A stretch of 64,000 nt of DNA from an uncultured Sulfurovum sp. (GCA_902727855.1 CACVAS010000066.1:34486-98485), one strand, 5' to 3'; counted from the first letter of the stretch, positions 1 through 10,246 are shown. Notes: a model not told the origin generated them from the letters alone. Program-made: numbers and translations.

Positions 1-2
1 AG

Positions 3-386
3 TTTAACAAATTTATGACAATTGAAGTAGCTGAAGGTACTGAAGCAGGTGATTTAAGCCTAGAAGCTTTAGCTGAAGCAACACTTGTAAAAACATCTTT
101 AGATACTAAAGGTAGAGGTTTTTCTGGTGGTATGAAGCGTCATAACTTTGGTGGTGGACCAGCATCTCATGGTCATAGATTTGGTAGAAGAATCGGTTCA
201 ATCGGTAATGCTGAATGGCCAGGACGTGTACAGCGTGGTAAAAAAATGCCAGGTCAATACGGTAACACAAAAACAACTGTAAAAAATGACATCGTATCAT
301 TTGATGCAGAGAATGGTATTTTAGTACTTAAAGGTTCTGTTCCAGGACACAATGGTGCTAGAGGATTAGTAAGGATAGTTAAATAA
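3..386 (+). CDS. rplC: 50S ribosomal protein L3, 3' part (5' end outside window)
   Basis: Large-subunit protein that nucleates 23S rRNA folding. The visible 127 residues include the L3 core [17 protein letters not shown] and the downstream K-MPGQYG motif near the peptidyl-transferase centre. The frame is open from base 3, before the first in-frame ATG at 15, and that ATG lies inside the L3 fold. The gene therefore begins upstream of the window; 15 is not its start. It overlaps rplD by one base (taATG), as expected for translational coupling in the S10 operon. Confidence 0.95.
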   Translation, partial: FNKFMTIEVAEGTEAGDLSLEALAEATLVKTSLDTKGRGFSGGMKRHNFGGGPASHGHRFGRRIGSIGNAEWPGRVQRGKKMPGQYGNTKTTVKNDIVSFDAENGILVLKGSVPGHNGARGLVRIVK

Positions 387-976
387 TGAAGACAACAGTA
401 ATTAAAACAACAGACCTTCCAGCATCATTTTTAGATGTGCATCCACATAATCTTTACCTTTACTGTAAAGCATATGCATCTGGATTAAGAGCAAATACAG
501 CTCAAACTAAAAATAGATCTGCTGTAAGCGGTGGTGGTAAAAAACCATGGGCTCAAAAAGGTGGCGGACGTGCGAGAGCAGGTTCATTAAGATCTCCAAT
601 TTTCGTTGGTGGTGGTGTTGCATTTGGTCCAAGTACAAATAAGAACTATGATCAAAAAGTAAACAAAAAGCAAAAAAGACTTGCACTTATGCATGCATTG
701 GCTGAAATGGCAGCAAATGAAAAGCTTTTGGTTGTTGATACAGTTTCTATTGAGTCTGGTAAAACAAAAGATGCAACAGCATTTGTGAACGGACTTGAGC
801 AAAGAGATGTACTTGTAGTAAAAGAGATGATAGATGATAAGACATTCTTAGCATTTAGAAACCTTCAAAATGCATATCTTATAGAATCTAATGAGCTTAA
901 TGCTTACCTCGCTGCAGCATATCACTCTATAGTGATTGAAAAAGCAGTATTTGATAAATTGACAAAAGAGGCTTAA
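386..976 (+). CDS. rplD: 50S ribosomal protein L4
   Basis: L4/L1e family protein of 196 residues, slightly short for the family (about 200). The conserved internal loop rich in Gly/Arg ([20 protein letters not shown], about residues 52-71) reaches the peptide exit tunnel. In gamma-proteobacteria L4 also represses its own operon; nothing here shows whether that holds in this lineage. It starts on the last base of the rplC stop and is followed one base after its stop by rplW. Confidence 0.96.
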   Translation: MKTTVIKTTDLPASFLDVHPHNLYLYCKAYASGLRANTAQTKNRSAVSGGGKKPWAQKGGGRARAGSLRSPIFVGGGVAFGPSTNKNYDQKVNKKQKRLALMHALAEMAANEKLLVVDTVSIESGKTKDATAFVNGLEQRDVLVVKEMIDDKTFLAFRNLQNAYLIESNELNAYLAAAYHSIVIEKAVFDKLTKEA

Positions 977-977
977 T

Positions 978-1259
978 ATGGCAGATATTACAGATATTAA
1001 AGCAATTATGTATACAGAGAAGAGTTTATCTCTTCAAGAAGATGGTGTGATTGTAGTTCAAACATCTCCAAGAATGACTAAAAATGGTCTAAAAGAGGTG
1101 TTTAAAGAATTCTTTGGCATTAACCCACTTAAAGTAAACTCAATGAGAGTGAACGGTAAAGTGAAAAGATTTAAAGGTATCGAAGGAAAAAGAGCTGATT
1201 CTAAAAAGTTCTATGTCACACTTCCAGAAGATGCAAAAATCGAAAGCCTAGCGGTATAA
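978..1259 (+). CDS. rplW: 50S ribosomal protein L23
   Basis: L23 family protein of 93 residues. It has the N-terminal YTEKS segment and the basic [18 protein letters not shown] region that binds 23S rRNA near the tunnel exit, where SRP and trigger factor dock in other bacteria. It lies one base after rplD and ten bases before rplB inside the S10 operon. Confidence 0.95.
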   Translation: MADITDIKAIMYTEKSLSLQEDGVIVVQTSPRMTKNGLKEVFKEFFGINPLKVNSMRVNGKVKRFKGIEGKRADSKKFYVTLPEDAKIESLAV

Positions 1260-1269
1260 GGAGTAAGAG

Positions 1270-2100
1270 ATGGCAATGAAATCATATAGACCGATAACTC
1301 CGGGACGTCGTTGGATGACAAACTTAGACAGTAGTGATATTACGTCTAAACCAACTGTAAGAGCACTTCTTAAGAATCTTCCAAGATCTGCGGGTAGAAA
1401 TTCCAATGGTAGAATCACTTCTCGTCACAGAGAAGCTGGTGCTAAAAAACTTTATAGAATTATCGACTTTAAGAGAAACAAATTTAACGTTGAGGGTACA
1501 GTAGCTACTATTGAGTACGACCCGTACAGAAACTGTAGAATTTGTCTTGTTAAATATACTGATGGTGATAGAAGATATATTCTTCAGCCAAAAGGTTTAG
1601 AAGTAGGTACTAAAATCATGTCTGCAGATGCAGGACTTGATATTAAAATTGGTAACACAATGAAACTTAAATCAATCCCAGTGGGTACATTGGTACACAA
1701 TATTGAGATGAGCCCAGGACATGGTGGTCAAATGGCACGTTCTGCTGGTACATATGCTCAAATTATGGGTAGAGATGGTAAATACGTTTCTCTTAGACTT
1801 CCATCTGGTGAGATGAGATATATTCTTGGTGAGTGTCTTGCAACAATCGGTACCATTGGTAACGAAGAGATTGCAAACGAAGTTGTTGGTAAAGCAGGTA
1901 GATCTAGACATAGAGGTATCAGACCTCAGACTCGTGGTTCAGCGATGAACCCAATTGATCACCCACATGGTGGTGGTGAAGGTAAAACGAACTCTGGGCG
2001 TCATCCGGTATCTCCATGGGGTACACCAGCTAAAGGGTTTAAGACACGTAAGAAAAAAGCTAGTGATAAGTTAATTATCTCTAGAAAGAAAAAGAAATAA
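1270..2100 (+). CDS. rplB: 50S ribosomal protein L2
   Basis: L2 of 276 residues, the usual length. It shows the N-terminal RNA-binding OB region and the SH3-like C-terminal domain. The signature HPHGGGEGK (about residues 231-239) includes the conserved histidine important for peptidyl transfer, and the tail is strongly basic. A GGAG-type ribosome binding site lies about 8 bases before ATG 1270. It sits in the normal S10-operon order between L23 and S19. Confidence 0.97.
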   Translation: MAMKSYRPITPGRRWMTNLDSSDITSKPTVRALLKNLPRSAGRNSNGRITSRHREAGAKKLYRIIDFKRNKFNVEGTVATIEYDPYRNCRICLVKYTDGDRRYILQPKGLEVGTKIMSADAGLDIKIGNTMKLKSIPVGTLVHNIEMSPGHGGQMARSAGTYAQIMGRDGKYVSLRLPSGEMRYILGECLATIGTIGNEEIANEVVGKAGRSRHRGIRPQTRGSAMNPIDHPHGGGEGKTNSGRHPVSPWGTPAKGFKTRKKKASDKLIISRKKKK

Positions 2101-2111
2101 GGGGCTGAGAT

Positions 2112-2390
2112 ATGGCAAGATCGACAAAAAAAGGTCCATTTATCGATGGTCACCTAATGAAAAAAGTACTAGCAGCAAAAGAAGCTGGAGATAAAAAAGC
2201 GATTAAAACTTGGTCAAGAAGATCAGTAATTTTCCCTGAGTTTATCGGTTTAACTATCAATGTTCACAATGGTAGACAATTTGTACCTGTATTTGTAACT
2301 GAGAACCACGTAGGTTACAAACTGGGTGAATTTGCACCTACAAGAACATTTAAGGGCCACAAGGGTTCTGTTCAGAAGAAGGTAGGTTAA
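2112..2390 (+). CDS. rpsS: 30S ribosomal protein S19
   Basis: S19 of 92 residues with the family opening [11 protein letters not shown], the core [17 protein letters not shown] and the C-terminal [13 protein letters not shown]. It forms a complex with S13 in the small-subunit head. It follows rplB by 11 bases and is separated from rplV by one base. Confidence 0.97.
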   Translation: MARSTKKGPFIDGHLMKKVLAAKEAGDKKAIKTWSRRSVIFPEFIGLTINVHNGRQFVPVFVTENHVGYKLGEFAPTRTFKGHKGSVQKKVG

Positions 2391-2391
2391 T

Positions 2392-2739
2392 ATGAGTAGA
2401 GCATTATTAAAATTTGTAAGAGTTTCTCCTACGAAAGCTAGACTTATTGCTAGAGAAGTACAGGGTATGAATGCTGAACTTGCGCTTGCAGCACTAGAGT
2501 TTATGCCTAACAAAGCAGCAGGTATTGTTTCAAAAGTAATCGCGTCTGCAGTGGCAAACGGTGACTATGAACCAGAAGAAGTAACGATTACTTCTTGTAG
2601 AGTTGATAAAGCAGCTGTGATGAAAAGATGGAGACCAAGAGCTAGAGGTACAGCTTCTAGAATCATTAAACCAACAGCACACATTCTTGTAGAAGTAGGC
2701 GTAGCTGAAGAAACTGAAAATACTAAGAAGGGCGCGTAA
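2392..2739 (+). CDS. rplV: 50S ribosomal protein L22
   Basis: L22 of 115 residues. The [18 protein letters not shown]-terminus and the long beta-hairpin around [13 protein letters not shown], which lines the exit tunnel, are both visible. It overlaps rpsC by one base (taATG). Confidence 0.96.
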   Translation: MSRALLKFVRVSPTKARLIAREVQGMNAELALAALEFMPNKAAGIVSKVIASAVANGDYEPEEVTITSCRVDKAAVMKRWRPRARGTASRIIKPTAHILVEVGVAEETENTKKGA

Positions 2740-3437
2740 TGGGTCAAAAAGTAAATCCGATAGGTCTAAGACTTGGAATTAACAGAAACTGGGAATCAAG
2801 ATGGTTTCCTGCTAAAGCAAGAACTGCAGAGTTTATTGCTGAAGATTATAAGATTAGAAAATTTCTTAAAAAAGAACTTTACTATGCAGGTGTATCTAAC
2901 ATCATCATAGAAAGAACTGTGAAGAAGTTAAGAGTAAATATTGTAACTGCTAGACCTGGTATTATTATTGGTAAAAAAGGTGCAGATATTGAAAAGTTAA
3001 AAGCAACACTTATCAAAATGCTTGGTAAAGATGTAGCAATTAACATTAAAGAAGAGAAGCGCCCACAAGCTTCAGGACAACTTGCAGCTGAAAATGTTGC
3101 AATGCAACTTGAAAGAAGAACAGCCTTTAGACGTGCGATGAAAAAAGTAATTCAAGGAGCACTTAAATCAGGTGCAAAAGGGATTAAAGTTTCTGTATCT
3201 GGTAGACTTGGTGGTGCTGAAATGGCAAGAACTGAGTGGTACTTAGAGGGTAGAGTTCCTCTTCATACACTTAGAGCAAAAATCGATTACGGTTTTGCTG
3301 AAGCACATACTACTTATGGAATCATTGGAATTAAAGTATGGATCTTTAAAGGTGAGGTACTTGCAAAAGGTATTCAAGATGAGCCAAAAGAAGAGAAAAA
3401 AGGTGGTCGTAAACCACGTCAAAAGAGAGGTGAATAA
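2739..3437 (+). CDS. rpsC: 30S ribosomal protein S3
   Basis: S3 of 232 residues. It begins [13 protein letters not shown], carries a type-2 KH domain with the GKKG loop (residues about 78-81) and a C-terminal domain with [11 protein letters not shown], then a basic tail. It forms part of the mRNA entry channel. Position and overlap with rplV match the canonical operon. Confidence 0.97.
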   Translation: MGQKVNPIGLRLGINRNWESRWFPAKARTAEFIAEDYKIRKFLKKELYYAGVSNIIIERTVKKLRVNIVTARPGIIIGKKGADIEKLKATLIKMLGKDVAINIKEEKRPQASGQLAAENVAMQLERRTAFRRAMKKVIQGALKSGAKGIKVSVSGRLGGAEMARTEWYLEGRVPLHTLRAKIDYGFAEAHTTYGIIGIKVWIFKGEVLAKGIQDEPKEEKKGGRKPRQKRGE

Positions 3438-3439
3438 CG

Positions 3440-3865
3440 ATGTTAATGCCTAAAAGAACCAAATGGAGAAAGCAGCAAAAAGGCCGTAATCGTGGAAAGT
3501 CTTTCAACGGTAATAAAATAGAATTTGGTGATATCGCAATTAAAGCTATAGAAGCGGGTAGAATTGATTCACGTCAAATCGAAGCAGCGCGTATTACAAT
3601 GACAAGAAAAATAAACAGAACAGGTAAAACTTGGATTAGAGTTTTCCCAGATAAGCCTTTAACTGCCAAGCCACTTGAAACAAGAATGGGTAAAGGTAAA
3701 GGTGCTGTTGACAGATGGGTTATGAATATTAAGCCAGGAAGAATTATTTTTGAAATGACAGGCGTAGAAGATGATTTGGCTAGAGAAGCCTTAACATTAG
3801 CAATTCATAAAATGCCATTTAAGTGTAAAATTATCGCTTTAAAGGATTCAAATGAAGTATATTGA
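3440..3865 (+). CDS. rplP: 50S ribosomal protein L16
   Basis: L16 of 141 residues with the conserved [17 protein letters not shown] opening. Two starts are possible, at 3440 (MLMPKR) and 3446 (MPKR). I kept 3440 because a GAGGTG site lies 8 bases upstream of it and family members in this phylum also carry the extra ML. It contributes to the A-site and peptidyl-transferase region. Its 3' end overlaps rpmC by 14 bases. Confidence 0.95.
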   Translation: MLMPKRTKWRKQQKGRNRGKSFNGNKIEFGDIAIKAIEAGRIDSRQIEAARITMTRKINRTGKTWIRVFPDKPLTAKPLETRMGKGKGAVDRWVMNIKPGRIIFEMTGVEDDLAREALTLAIHKMPFKCKIIALKDSNEVY

Positions 3866-4040
3866 TATTAAAGAATTAAGCGAAGCAGAATTGACAGCTA
3901 TGCTTAAAGAGAAAAAACTAGAGTTGTTTACATTAAATGCAAAGCAGAAGACGATGCAATTAACAAACACTACTGAGTTAAGAGTAGCGAAAAAAGATAT
4001 CGCTAGAATTCAGACAGCATTAACTGCTGCTACGAAGTAA
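3852..4040 (+). CDS. rpmC: 50S ribosomal protein L29
   Basis: L29 of 62 residues, a two-helix coiled protein near the tunnel exit. ELSEAEL at the start and the [18 protein letters not shown] segment fit the family. The ATG at 3852 lies inside rplP, giving a 14-base overlap that suggests translational coupling. Confidence 0.93.
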   Translation: MKYIDIKELSEAELTAMLKEKKLELFTLNAKQKTMQLTNTTELRVAKKDIARIQTALTAATK

Positions 4041-4049
4041 GGGATAGAC

Positions 4050-4310
4050 ATGCCAAAAAGACAAATACAAGGTACTGTGATTAAAAAGGCTGGGGACAAA
4101 ACTGCAACTGTTTTAGTTGAGAGAAGAGTACTTCACCCAAGATATCACAAGACTGTAAAAAGATTTAAAAAATATCTTATTCATGATGAGAACAACACAA
4201 TCAATGTTGGAGATACTGTATCTGCAGTTGAGTGTAGACCTCTTTCTAAGACAAAAAGTTTTAGACTCCTTGAAGTACTTAAAGAAGTTCAAAAAGGAGA
4301 GGTAGAATGA
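4050..4310 (+). CDS. rpsQ: 30S ribosomal protein S17
   Basis: S17 of 86 residues, an OB-fold protein that binds the 5' domain of 16S rRNA. Family features visible are the [19 protein letters not shown] opening, [19 protein letters not shown], and the [12 protein letters not shown] motif. Its last bases overlap the start of rplN (4307). Confidence 0.96.
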   Translation: MPKRQIQGTVIKKAGDKTATVLVERRVLHPRYHKTVKRFKKYLIHDENNTINVGDTVSAVECRPLSKTKSFRLLEVLKEVQKGEVE

Positions 4311-4675
4311 TACAAGGTTTTACAAGATTAACTGTAGCAGACAACTCTGGTGCAAAAGAGATTATGTGTATTAAAGTTCTTGGTGGATCTAAGAGAAGAT
4401 ATGCATCTGTAGGTGACGTGATTGTTGCTTCTGTAAAGAAAGCACTACCAACAGGTAAAGTGAAAAAAGGTAAGGTTATAAAAGCAGTTGTTGTAAGAAC
4501 ACATAAAGAGATCCAAAGAGAAAATGGTTCACTTATTCGTTTTGATGACAATGCCGCTGTAATTATTGACGAGAAAAAAGAACCAATTGGTACACGTATC
4601 TTTGGTCCTGTTGCTCGTGAAACAAGATATGCAGGTTTTATGAAAATTGTATCACTTGCACCGGAGGTATGGTAA
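4307..4675 (+). CDS. rplN: 50S ribosomal protein L14
   Basis: L14 of 122 residues with the classic MIQ...[11 protein letters not shown] opening and the C-terminal IFGPVARE motif that contacts 16S rRNA at an intersubunit bridge. It overlaps rpsQ by 4 bases (ATGA) and rplX by one base. Confidence 0.97.
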   Translation: MIQGFTRLTVADNSGAKEIMCIKVLGGSKRRYASVGDVIVASVKKALPTGKVKKGKVIKAVVVRTHKEIQRENGSLIRFDDNAAVIIDEKKEPIGTRIFGPVARETRYAGFMKIVSLAPEVW

Positions 4676-4908
4676 TGGCTAAGACATTTAAAATCAAAAA
4701 AGGTGACCAAGTAATGGTTATCGCTGGAGATGATAAAGGTACAACTGGAGAGGTTCTTCAAGTACTGACTAAAAAAGATGCAGTAATTGTAGCTGGTTGT
4801 AAAATGGCTAAAAAAGCTGTAAAACCAACTGAAGAGAATAAAGATGGTGGATTTGCCAATGTTGAAATGCCAATCCATATCTCAAATGTAAAAAAAGTAG
4901 AGGCGTAA
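4675..4908 (+). CDS. rplX: 50S ribosomal protein L24
   Basis: L24 of 77 residues with a KOW motif ([20 protein letters not shown], residues about 7-26). The ATG at 4669 directly abuts the GGAGG ribosome binding site at 4663-4667, leaving no spacing. The ATG at 4675 has 7 bases of spacing and gives the family N-terminus [11 protein letters not shown], so I chose 4675. Confidence 0.94.
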   Translation: MAKTFKIKKGDQVMVIAGDDKGTTGEVLQVLTKKDAVIVAGCKMAKKAVKPTEENKDGGFANVEMPIHISNVKKVEA

Positions 4909-4912
4909 TTTT

Positions 4913-5458
4913 ATGAGTAGAATGAAGCAAAAGTACAATGACATCATTCCTGCACTACGTGAAGAGTGTGGGATTACAAATCCGATGCAGACACCTAAGC
5001 TTGAAAAGATAGTTATCTCTGTAGGTGCTGGTGAAGAGGGGAAAGACTCTAAGCTAATAGCAAACATGCAAGATACTATTTCTCTTATTGCTGGTCAAAA
5101 AGCAGTGGTAGTTACAGCTAGAAAATCAGTTGCTGGTTTTAAGGCTAGAGAAGGTGCTCCAACAGGTATTAGAGTAACACTTAGAGGTGACAATATGTAT
5201 AACTTCTTTGATAAACTAGTCTCTATTGCTCTTCCAAGAGTAAAAGATTTCAGAGGAACGCCTAGAAAAGGTTTTGATGGTCGTGGTAATTACAATTTTG
5301 GTCTTCAAGAGCAATTAATGTTCCCAGAAGTTGAATTTGATAATGTAATTAAAACCCATGGTATGAACATTGTTGTCGTGACAAGTACTGAATCTGATAA
5401 AGAAGGTTTTGCGCTTTTAGAAAAGCTCGGAATGCCTTTTGCTAAAGGGAGAAACTAA
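4913..5458 (+). CDS. rplE: 50S ribosomal protein L5
   Basis: L5 of 181 residues that binds 5S rRNA. It shows the [16 protein letters not shown] segment, GQKAVVTARKS-like core and the C-terminal GMNIVVVT motif. It follows rplX by four bases and overlaps rpsN by one base. Confidence 0.96.
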   Translation: MSRMKQKYNDIIPALREECGITNPMQTPKLEKIVISVGAGEEGKDSKLIANMQDTISLIAGQKAVVVTARKSVAGFKAREGAPTGIRVTLRGDNMYNFFDKLVSIALPRVKDFRGTPRKGFDGRGNYNFGLQEQLMFPEVEFDNVIKTHGMNIVVVTSTESDKEGFALLEKLGMPFAKGRN

Positions 5459-5643
5459 TGGCTAAGAAATCAATGATTGCTAAACAGAAAAGAACGCCTA
5501 AGTTCTCTTCTAGAGCATATACAAGATGTAATATTTGTGGTAGACCTCACTCAGTATACAGAGACTTTGGACTTTGTCGTGTGTGTTTAAGAAAAATGGC
5601 TAACGAGGGATTAATCCCTGGTATGCGTAAAGCAAGCTGGTAA
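5458..5643 (+). CDS. rpsN: 30S ribosomal protein S14, zinc-binding (short) form
   Basis: Short S14 of 61 residues. Four cysteines (C24, C27, C40, C43 in CNICGRP and LCRVCLRK) form a zinc ribbon, the C+ form. The zinc-free paralogue is about 100 residues. The gene overlaps rplE by one base and is followed by an AAGGAG site for rpsH. Confidence 0.97.
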   Translation: MAKKSMIAKQKRTPKFSSRAYTRCNICGRPHSVYRDFGLCRVCLRKMANEGLIPGMRKASW

Positions 5644-5656
5644 GGAGAATAATAAA

Positions 5657-6052
5657 ATGATGACAGATATAGTTGCAGACTCTCTTACACGTATAAGAAA
5701 TGCTGCGCAAAGAAAACTAGACGTTACAACACTACTTCACTCTAAAACAATTGAATCAACAGTATCTATCTTAGTAGATAAAGGGTACTTAGAGAGTTTT
5801 AAAGTTAAAGAAGATGGAAACAAAAAAACAATTAAAGTGGTTCTTAAGTATGACGAAAATGAAAAAAGCGTGATTAACGAACTTAAAAAGATATCTAAAC
5901 CTGGTCGTCGTGTACACCAAGGTAAAGATGATATCAAAACATTTAAAAACGGTTACGGTACTTTAGTAGTTTCTACTTCTAAAGGTGTTATTGCCAATGA
6001 CGAAGCATTCAAGCTTGGTGTTGGTGGTGAAGTAATCTGTAGTATTTGGTAA
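5657..6052 (+). CDS. rpsH: 30S ribosomal protein S8
   Basis: S8 of 131 residues with the family N-terminus [12 protein letters not shown] and C-terminal STSKGV...GGEVICSIW. An AAGGAG ribosome binding site at 5642-5647 fits ATG 5657 (9-base spacing) better than the second ATG at 5660. In E. coli S8 represses the spc operon; no such element was identified here. Confidence 0.96.
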   Translation: MMTDIVADSLTRIRNAAQRKLDVTTLLHSKTIESTVSILVDKGYLESFKVKEDGNKKTIKVVLKYDENEKSVINELKKISKPGRRVHQGKDDIKTFKNGYGTLVVSTSKGVIANDEAFKLGVGGEVICSIW

Positions 6053-6061
6053 GGAGAAAAG

Positions 6062-6598
6062 ATGTCAAGAGTAGGAAAAAGACCAGTTACTGTGGCAAGT
6101 GGTATTGATGTATCACTAGACGGTACGTGTCTCGTGGCTAAGAAGGGCAATCTTGAAAAAAGACTTGAAACGCATGGTAGAGTAGAAATCAGTATAGATG
6201 GCTCTGAGGTTAACTTTGCCAGAGTTGGTGAAGAGAAACAAGATGCTGCATACTGGGGAACTTATAGAGCTTTATTTAACAATATTATTATTGGTTTAGA
6301 TAAAGGCTATGAAAAGTCTTTAGAAATCAATGGTGTTGGTTACAGAGCTGCTGTTCAAGGTAAAACACTTAATTTACAACTTGGACACTCTCATCCAATT
6401 GAATTTACTATTCCAGAAGGTTTAGAAATCACTGTTGAGAAAAACATTGTAAAGATTAAAGGTTCTGATAAACAAGCCGTAGGTCAAGCTGCAGCAGAGA
6501 TTAGATCATTTAGACCACCAGAGCCGTACAAGGGTAAAGGTGTTAAGTATACTGATGAGCATATCATTAGAAAAGCTGGTAAAGCAGCTGGTAAGTAA
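6062..6598 (+). CDS. rplF: 50S ribosomal protein L6
   Basis: L6 of 178 residues, two repeated alpha/beta domains. Family motifs MSRVGKRPV at the start, GVGYRA near residue 97, and the C-terminal RPPEPYKGKGVKY are present. A GGAGAA site precedes the ATG. It lies between rpsH and rplR in the spc order. Confidence 0.97.
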   Translation: MSRVGKRPVTVASGIDVSLDGTCLVAKKGNLEKRLETHGRVEISIDGSEVNFARVGEEKQDAAYWGTYRALFNNIIIGLDKGYEKSLEINGVGYRAAVQGKTLNLQLGHSHPIEFTIPEGLEITVEKNIVKIKGSDKQAVGQAAAEIRSFRPPEPYKGKGVKYTDEHIIRKAGKAAGK

Positions 6599-6609
6599 GG
6601 AGCGGGTAG

Positions 6610-6966
6610 ATGTTAAAAAGTATTCAAAAAAGAAAAAATAAACTTCGCGCGCAAAGAAAAGCTAGAGTAAGAGGTAAGATCTTTGGTACGCAAGAACTTC
6701 CAAGACTCTCTGTATATAAGTCTAACAAGCACTTTTATGCACAGGCTATCAATGACACTACTGGTGAAACAATCGTTGCAGTAGATGGTAGAAAGCTTGG
6801 TTTAAAAGCAAATCAAGAAGACGTGAAAAAGGTAGCTGCTGAGATGGCTAAAAATCTTGCTTCTAAAAACATTGAAAATGTTGTATTTGACAGAAATGGT
6901 TACCTATACCATGGTGTTGTTGCTTCATTTGCCGATGCGCTTAGAGAAGCTGGTATTAAGTTATAA
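6610..6966 (+). CDS. rplR: 50S ribosomal protein L18
   Basis: L18 of 118 residues, a 5S rRNA-binding protein. The RLSVYKSNKHFYAQ and VVFDRNGYLYHG...ALREAGI motifs are diagnostic. It has a GGAGCGG ribosome binding site and is followed six bases later by rpsE. Confidence 0.96.
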   Translation: MLKSIQKRKNKLRAQRKARVRGKIFGTQELPRLSVYKSNKHFYAQAINDTTGETIVAVDGRKLGLKANQEDVKKVAAEMAKNLASKNIENVVFDRNGYLYHGVVASFADALREAGIKL

Positions 6967-6972
6967 GGAAGC

Positions 6973-7431
6973 ATGATGGAAAACAAGAATAACGAAGAAA
7001 TCGAAAAAGAATTTGAAGAAGTAATCGTAAATATCGGTCGTGTTACTAAAGTTGTAAAGGGTGGTAGAAGATTTAGATTTACTGCACTTGTTGTTATTGG
7101 TGACAAAAAAGGTACAGTTGGATATGGATTTGGTAAAGCCAAAGAAGTACCAGACGCGATTAAAAAAGCGGTTGATGATGCACATAAAAACCTTGTGAAG
7201 GTGAATGTTAAAGGAACAACAATAGCGCATGACATTGAACATAAATTCAATGCGAGTAGAATTGTCCTAAGACCAGCATCTGAAGGTACAGGTGTTATCG
7301 CTGGTGGTGCTGCTAGACCAGTACTTGAGCTTGCAGGGATTCAAGATATCCTTACAAAATCAATTGGTTCTAACAACCCAAATAACTTAGTAAGAGCAAC
7401 AGTTCAAGCACTTACTAGAATAAAAGCATAA
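6973..7431 (+). CDS. rpsE: 30S ribosomal protein S5
   Basis: S5 of 152 residues. The dsRBD-like N-domain ([20 protein letters not shown]) and the C-terminal domain with [19 protein letters not shown] are clear. S5 contributes to decoding fidelity. It is followed directly by rplO with only 10 bases between them, so rpmD (L30), which usually sits here, is absent. Confidence 0.97.
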   Translation: MMENKNNEEIEKEFEEVIVNIGRVTKVVKGGRRFRFTALVVIGDKKGTVGYGFGKAKEVPDAIKKAVDDAHKNLVKVNVKGTTIAHDIEHKFNASRIVLRPASEGTGVIAGGAARPVLELAGIQDILTKSIGSNNPNNLVRATVQALTRIKA

Positions 7432-7441
7432 GGAAGTAATT

Positions 7442-7840
7442 ATGGGTTTACATAATTTACAACCTGCACCAGGTTCAACGAAAAATAGAAAAAGAGTTGG
7501 ACGCGGTCAGGGATCAGGAACAGGTAAAACAGCTGGACGTGGTCACAAAGGTCAAAAAGCTAGATCTGGTTACAAGGCAAAAAGAGGTTTTGAAGGTGGT
7601 CAAATGCCAATTCAAAAAAGACTTCCAAAAATTGGTTTTACTTCAAGAGTTGAAAAACCATATGTCATTAATGTAGAAAAAATTAAAGCTGTTGCAGAAC
7701 TTTCAGAAATCTCTTTAGAGACAATAAAGTCTGTACATAAGCTTGACAAAGCTGTTAAAAGAGTAAAGTTAATTGGTGCTAGTGCAAAAGATCTTGCGGC
7801 TAAAATCAAAGACGATGCTGTAACAACAAGCGGTAAATAA
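7442..7840 (+). CDS. rplO: 50S ribosomal protein L15
   Basis: L15 of 132 residues with the Gly/Arg/Lys-rich N-terminal extension ([20 protein letters not shown]) that threads into 23S rRNA, and a compact C-domain. It ends two bases before secY. Confidence 0.96.
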   Translation: MGLHNLQPAPGSTKNRKRVGRGQGSGTGKTAGRGHKGQKARSGYKAKRGFEGGQMPIQKRLPKIGFTSRVEKPYVINVEKIKAVAELSEISLETIKSVHKLDKAVKRVKLIGASAKDLAAKIKDDAVTTSGK

Positions 7841-7842
7841 TT

Positions 7843-9105
7843 ATGGGTAACGCTTTAACTCAAAAAATTCTTATTACATTAGGATTCTTATTTGCGTACA
7901 GAGTGTTAGCCTATGTTCCAACACCAGGTGTTGATTTAGCTGTTATCAAAGAGTTCTTTGATAGCAATGCTAATAATGGTGTTGGTATGATGAATATGTT
8001 CTCTGGTGGAGCCGTTGAACGTTTAAGTATAATCTCCTTAGGTATTATGCCTTATATTACAGCATCGATTGTAATGGAACTTCTTTCTGCAACTTTCCCC
8101 GCACTTGGTCAAATGAAAAAAGAGCGTGATGGTATGCAGAAATATATGCAAATTATCCGTTATTTTACCATTTTCATTACTGTAGTTCAAGCTATTGGTG
8201 TCTCTATGGGACTTCAAGGTATGACAGGACGAGCAGGGCAAAGTGCTGTGATGATTGACCCTACGACATTTACTATATTAACAACATTTTCTATGTTAAC
8301 AGGTACAATGTTATTGATGTGGATTGGTGAGCAGATCACACAAAAAGGTATTGGTAATGGTATTTCACTTATTATCTTTGCTGGTATTGTTTCTGGTTTA
8401 CCTTCTGCCATTGGTAGTACTGTAGGTCTTGTAAACTCCGGTGAGATGAATTTCTTAGTAGTACTTGGTATTTTAGCTATTATGCTTATTACTATTTTGT
8501 CTATTATTTATGTTGAACTTGGTGAGAGACGTGTGCCAATCTCGTATTCAAGAAAGACCATTATGCAGAATCAAACAAAAAGAGTGATGAACTACATTCC
8601 AGTCAAAGTAAACCTTTCTGGTGTGATTCCTCCTATTTTTGCTTCTGCAATACTTATGTTCCCACTCACAATGTTACAGTCAAGCAGTTCAGATATTGCG
8701 AAAGCTGTTGCAGATTCTTTAGCTCCTGGTGGATTGACATTTAACGTGGCTACATTTTTACTTGTGATGTTCTTCGCATTCTTTTATGCATCTATCGCAT
8801 TTAACGCAAAAGATATCTCTGACAATTTAAAAAAACAAGGTGGCTTTATTCCTGGTGTAAGACCGGGAGAACAAACTAGAGAGTTTCTAAATGAAGTGGC
8901 GAGTAGATTGACAGGCTCAGGTGCTGTGTACCTAGCCATTGTCTCGACTATACCATTTATGGTTATCTCAGGTATGGGAGCATCTTTCTATTTTGGTGGG
9001 GTAGCGGTACTGATTATTGTTCAAGTTGCACTTGATACGATGAGAAAAATCGAAGCACAAAGAACTATGAACCAATATGATACACTAGGTAATGTAGGTC
9101 TGTAA
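7843..9105 (+). CDS. secY: Sec translocon subunit SecY
   Basis: Channel-forming subunit of the SecYEG translocon in the inner membrane. The 420 residues contain about ten hydrophobic segments. Family hallmarks are FAYRVLAYVPTPGVDL at the N-terminus, a plug-like region with GGAVERLSIISLGIMPYI, the cytosolic loop ERRVPISYSRK, and the late RPGEQTREFL segment. It starts two bases after rplO and overlaps map by one base, the usual spc-operon position. Confidence 0.97.
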   Translation: MGNALTQKILITLGFLFAYRVLAYVPTPGVDLAVIKEFFDSNANNGVGMMNMFSGGAVERLSIISLGIMPYITASIVMELLSATFPALGQMKKERDGMQKYMQIIRYFTIFITVVQAIGVSMGLQGMTGRAGQSAVMIDPTTFTILTTFSMLTGTMLLMWIGEQITQKGIGNGISLIIFAGIVSGLPSAIGSTVGLVNSGEMNFLVVLGILAIMLITILSIIYVELGERRVPISYSRKTIMQNQTKRVMNYIPVKVNLSGVIPPIFASAILMFPLTMLQSSSSDIAKAVADSLAPGGLTFNVATFLLVMFFAFFYASIAFNAKDISDNLKKQGGFIPGVRPGEQTREFLNEVASRLTGSGAVYLAIVSTIPFMVISGMGASFYFGGVAVLIIVQVALDTMRKIEAQRTMNQYDTLGNVGL

Positions 9106-9872
9106 TGGCTATCGCACTTAGAAAACCTGACGAAATCGCCAAGCTGAAAAAAGCTGGCGAAATAGTTGGGCTCACATTAGAATATCTTCAAAACATTGTC
9201 AAACCTGGCATGACCCTCAAAGAAATTGATACCTTAGGTGAAGCATTTGTACGTAAACATGGTGCAGTACCTTCATTTAAAGGACTGTATGGATTTACTG
9301 GTTCAGTATGTACTTCACTCAATGAAGTATGTATACATGGGGTACCAGATGACAGTGTGATTCAAGAAGGTGATATATTGGGTCTAGATATTGGTACAAA
9401 ACTAGATGGATACTTTGGTGATGCAGCTATAACAATGGGTGTAGGTAAAATATCTGAACAAGATGAAGCTTTAATCGCGTGTTCTAAGAATGCACTTTAT
9501 ACAGCGATTGAGGCTATTAAGCCTGGTATGCGTTTTAAAGAACTTACCAAGATATTGGAGAACAGCATTACAGATGCAGGGTTTTTCCCTTTACGTGACT
9601 ATTGTGGACATGGTATTGGAACTAAACCACATGATGAACCAAACATTCCCAATTATTTAGAAGGCAAAACAAATCAAGGTCCTAAGATAAAGAATGGCAT
9701 GGTTTTTTGTTTAGAACCAATGGTATGTCAAAAGAGTGGTACACCACTGTTACTTGAAGATAAATGGTCAGTTGTCAGTGATGATAGATTAAAAACTTCG
9801 CACTACGAGCATCAAGTTGCAGTAGTAGATGGAAAAGCTATTATACTCACACAAGCACCCGCTTCAGTATAA
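9105..9872 (+). CDS. map: Type I methionine aminopeptidase
   Basis: Removes the N-terminal methionine from nascent proteins. It is 255 residues, normal for type I. The five metal ligands are visible: two Asp in GLDIGTKLDGYFGDAAIT, His in CGHGIGTKPHDEP, Glu in CLEPMV, and Glu in HYEHQVAV near the C-terminus. It overlaps secY by one base and is followed 30 bases later by infA. Confidence 0.96.
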   Translation: MAIALRKPDEIAKLKKAGEIVGLTLEYLQNIVKPGMTLKEIDTLGEAFVRKHGAVPSFKGLYGFTGSVCTSLNEVCIHGVPDDSVIQEGDILGLDIGTKLDGYFGDAAITMGVGKISEQDEALIACSKNALYTAIEAIKPGMRFKELTKILENSITDAGFFPLRDYCGHGIGTKPHDEPNIPNYLEGKTNQGPKIKNGMVFCLEPMVCQKSGTPLLLEDKWSVVSDDRLKTSHYEHQVAVVDGKAIILTQAPASV

Positions 9873-9902
9873 GTAGATAAGAATTAATTGTAAAGGAAAA
9901 CA

Positions 9903-10121
9903 ATGGCAAAAGATGACGTAATAGAAATTGATGGTAAAGTTGTTGAAGCATTACCAAATGCAACATTTAGAGTTGAATTAGACAATGGGCATATTGTACT
10001 TTGTCATATTGCAGGAAAGATGAGAATGCACTACATTAAAATACTTCCTGGTGATACAGTAAAAGTTGAATTGACTCCGTATAGTCTTGATAAAGGACGT
10101 ATTACGTTCAGATATAAATAG
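9903..10121 (+). CDS. infA: Translation initiation factor IF-1
   Basis: IF-1 of 72 residues, a single OB fold binding the ribosomal A site. The motifs [21 protein letters not shown] and [13 protein letters not shown] (here [14 protein letters not shown]) and the [12 protein letters not shown]-terminus are characteristic. An AAGGA site precedes the ATG. It is the last gene before a likely terminator and a new promoter. Confidence 0.97.
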   Translation: MAKDDVIEIDGKVVEALPNATFRVELDNGHIVLCHIAGKMRMHYIKILPGDTVKVELTPYSLDKGRITFRYK

Positions 10122-10129
10122 CATTTCTT

Positions 10130-10154
10130 ACGTTCAGCATTTACTGTTGAACGT
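10130..10154 (+). terminator. Candidate intrinsic terminator after infA
   Basis: A 10-bp stem (10130-10139 with 10145-10154, one G-T pair) closes a 5-base loop and is followed by a short T run. It separates the spc operon from the promoter of the alpha operon. The weak T tract leaves room for read-through. Confidence 0.5.
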
Positions 10155-10240
10155 TTAGATATCCTCTCTAATAATACTCCATTTAAATCATTTCAAATAT
10201 TTTTTACCAATACATAAGAAAGCAACAAGATATATTTCGG

Positions 10241-10246
10241 TATAAT
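10241..10246 (+). promoter_or_regulatory. Sigma-70 -10 element of the rpmJ-rplQ operon
   Basis: A perfect TATAAT lies in an AT-rich context 172 bases upstream of rpmJ. No clear -35 box is seen, which is normal for the housekeeping sigma factor of this phylum. Transcription would start near 10253 and give a leader of about 165 bases. Confidence 0.6.

Noticed and set aside
4279..4878. A 199-aa minus-strand frame across rplN and rplX
   Set aside because: It lies antisense to two clearly conserved ribosomal genes, has no family resemblance, and arises from codon bias.
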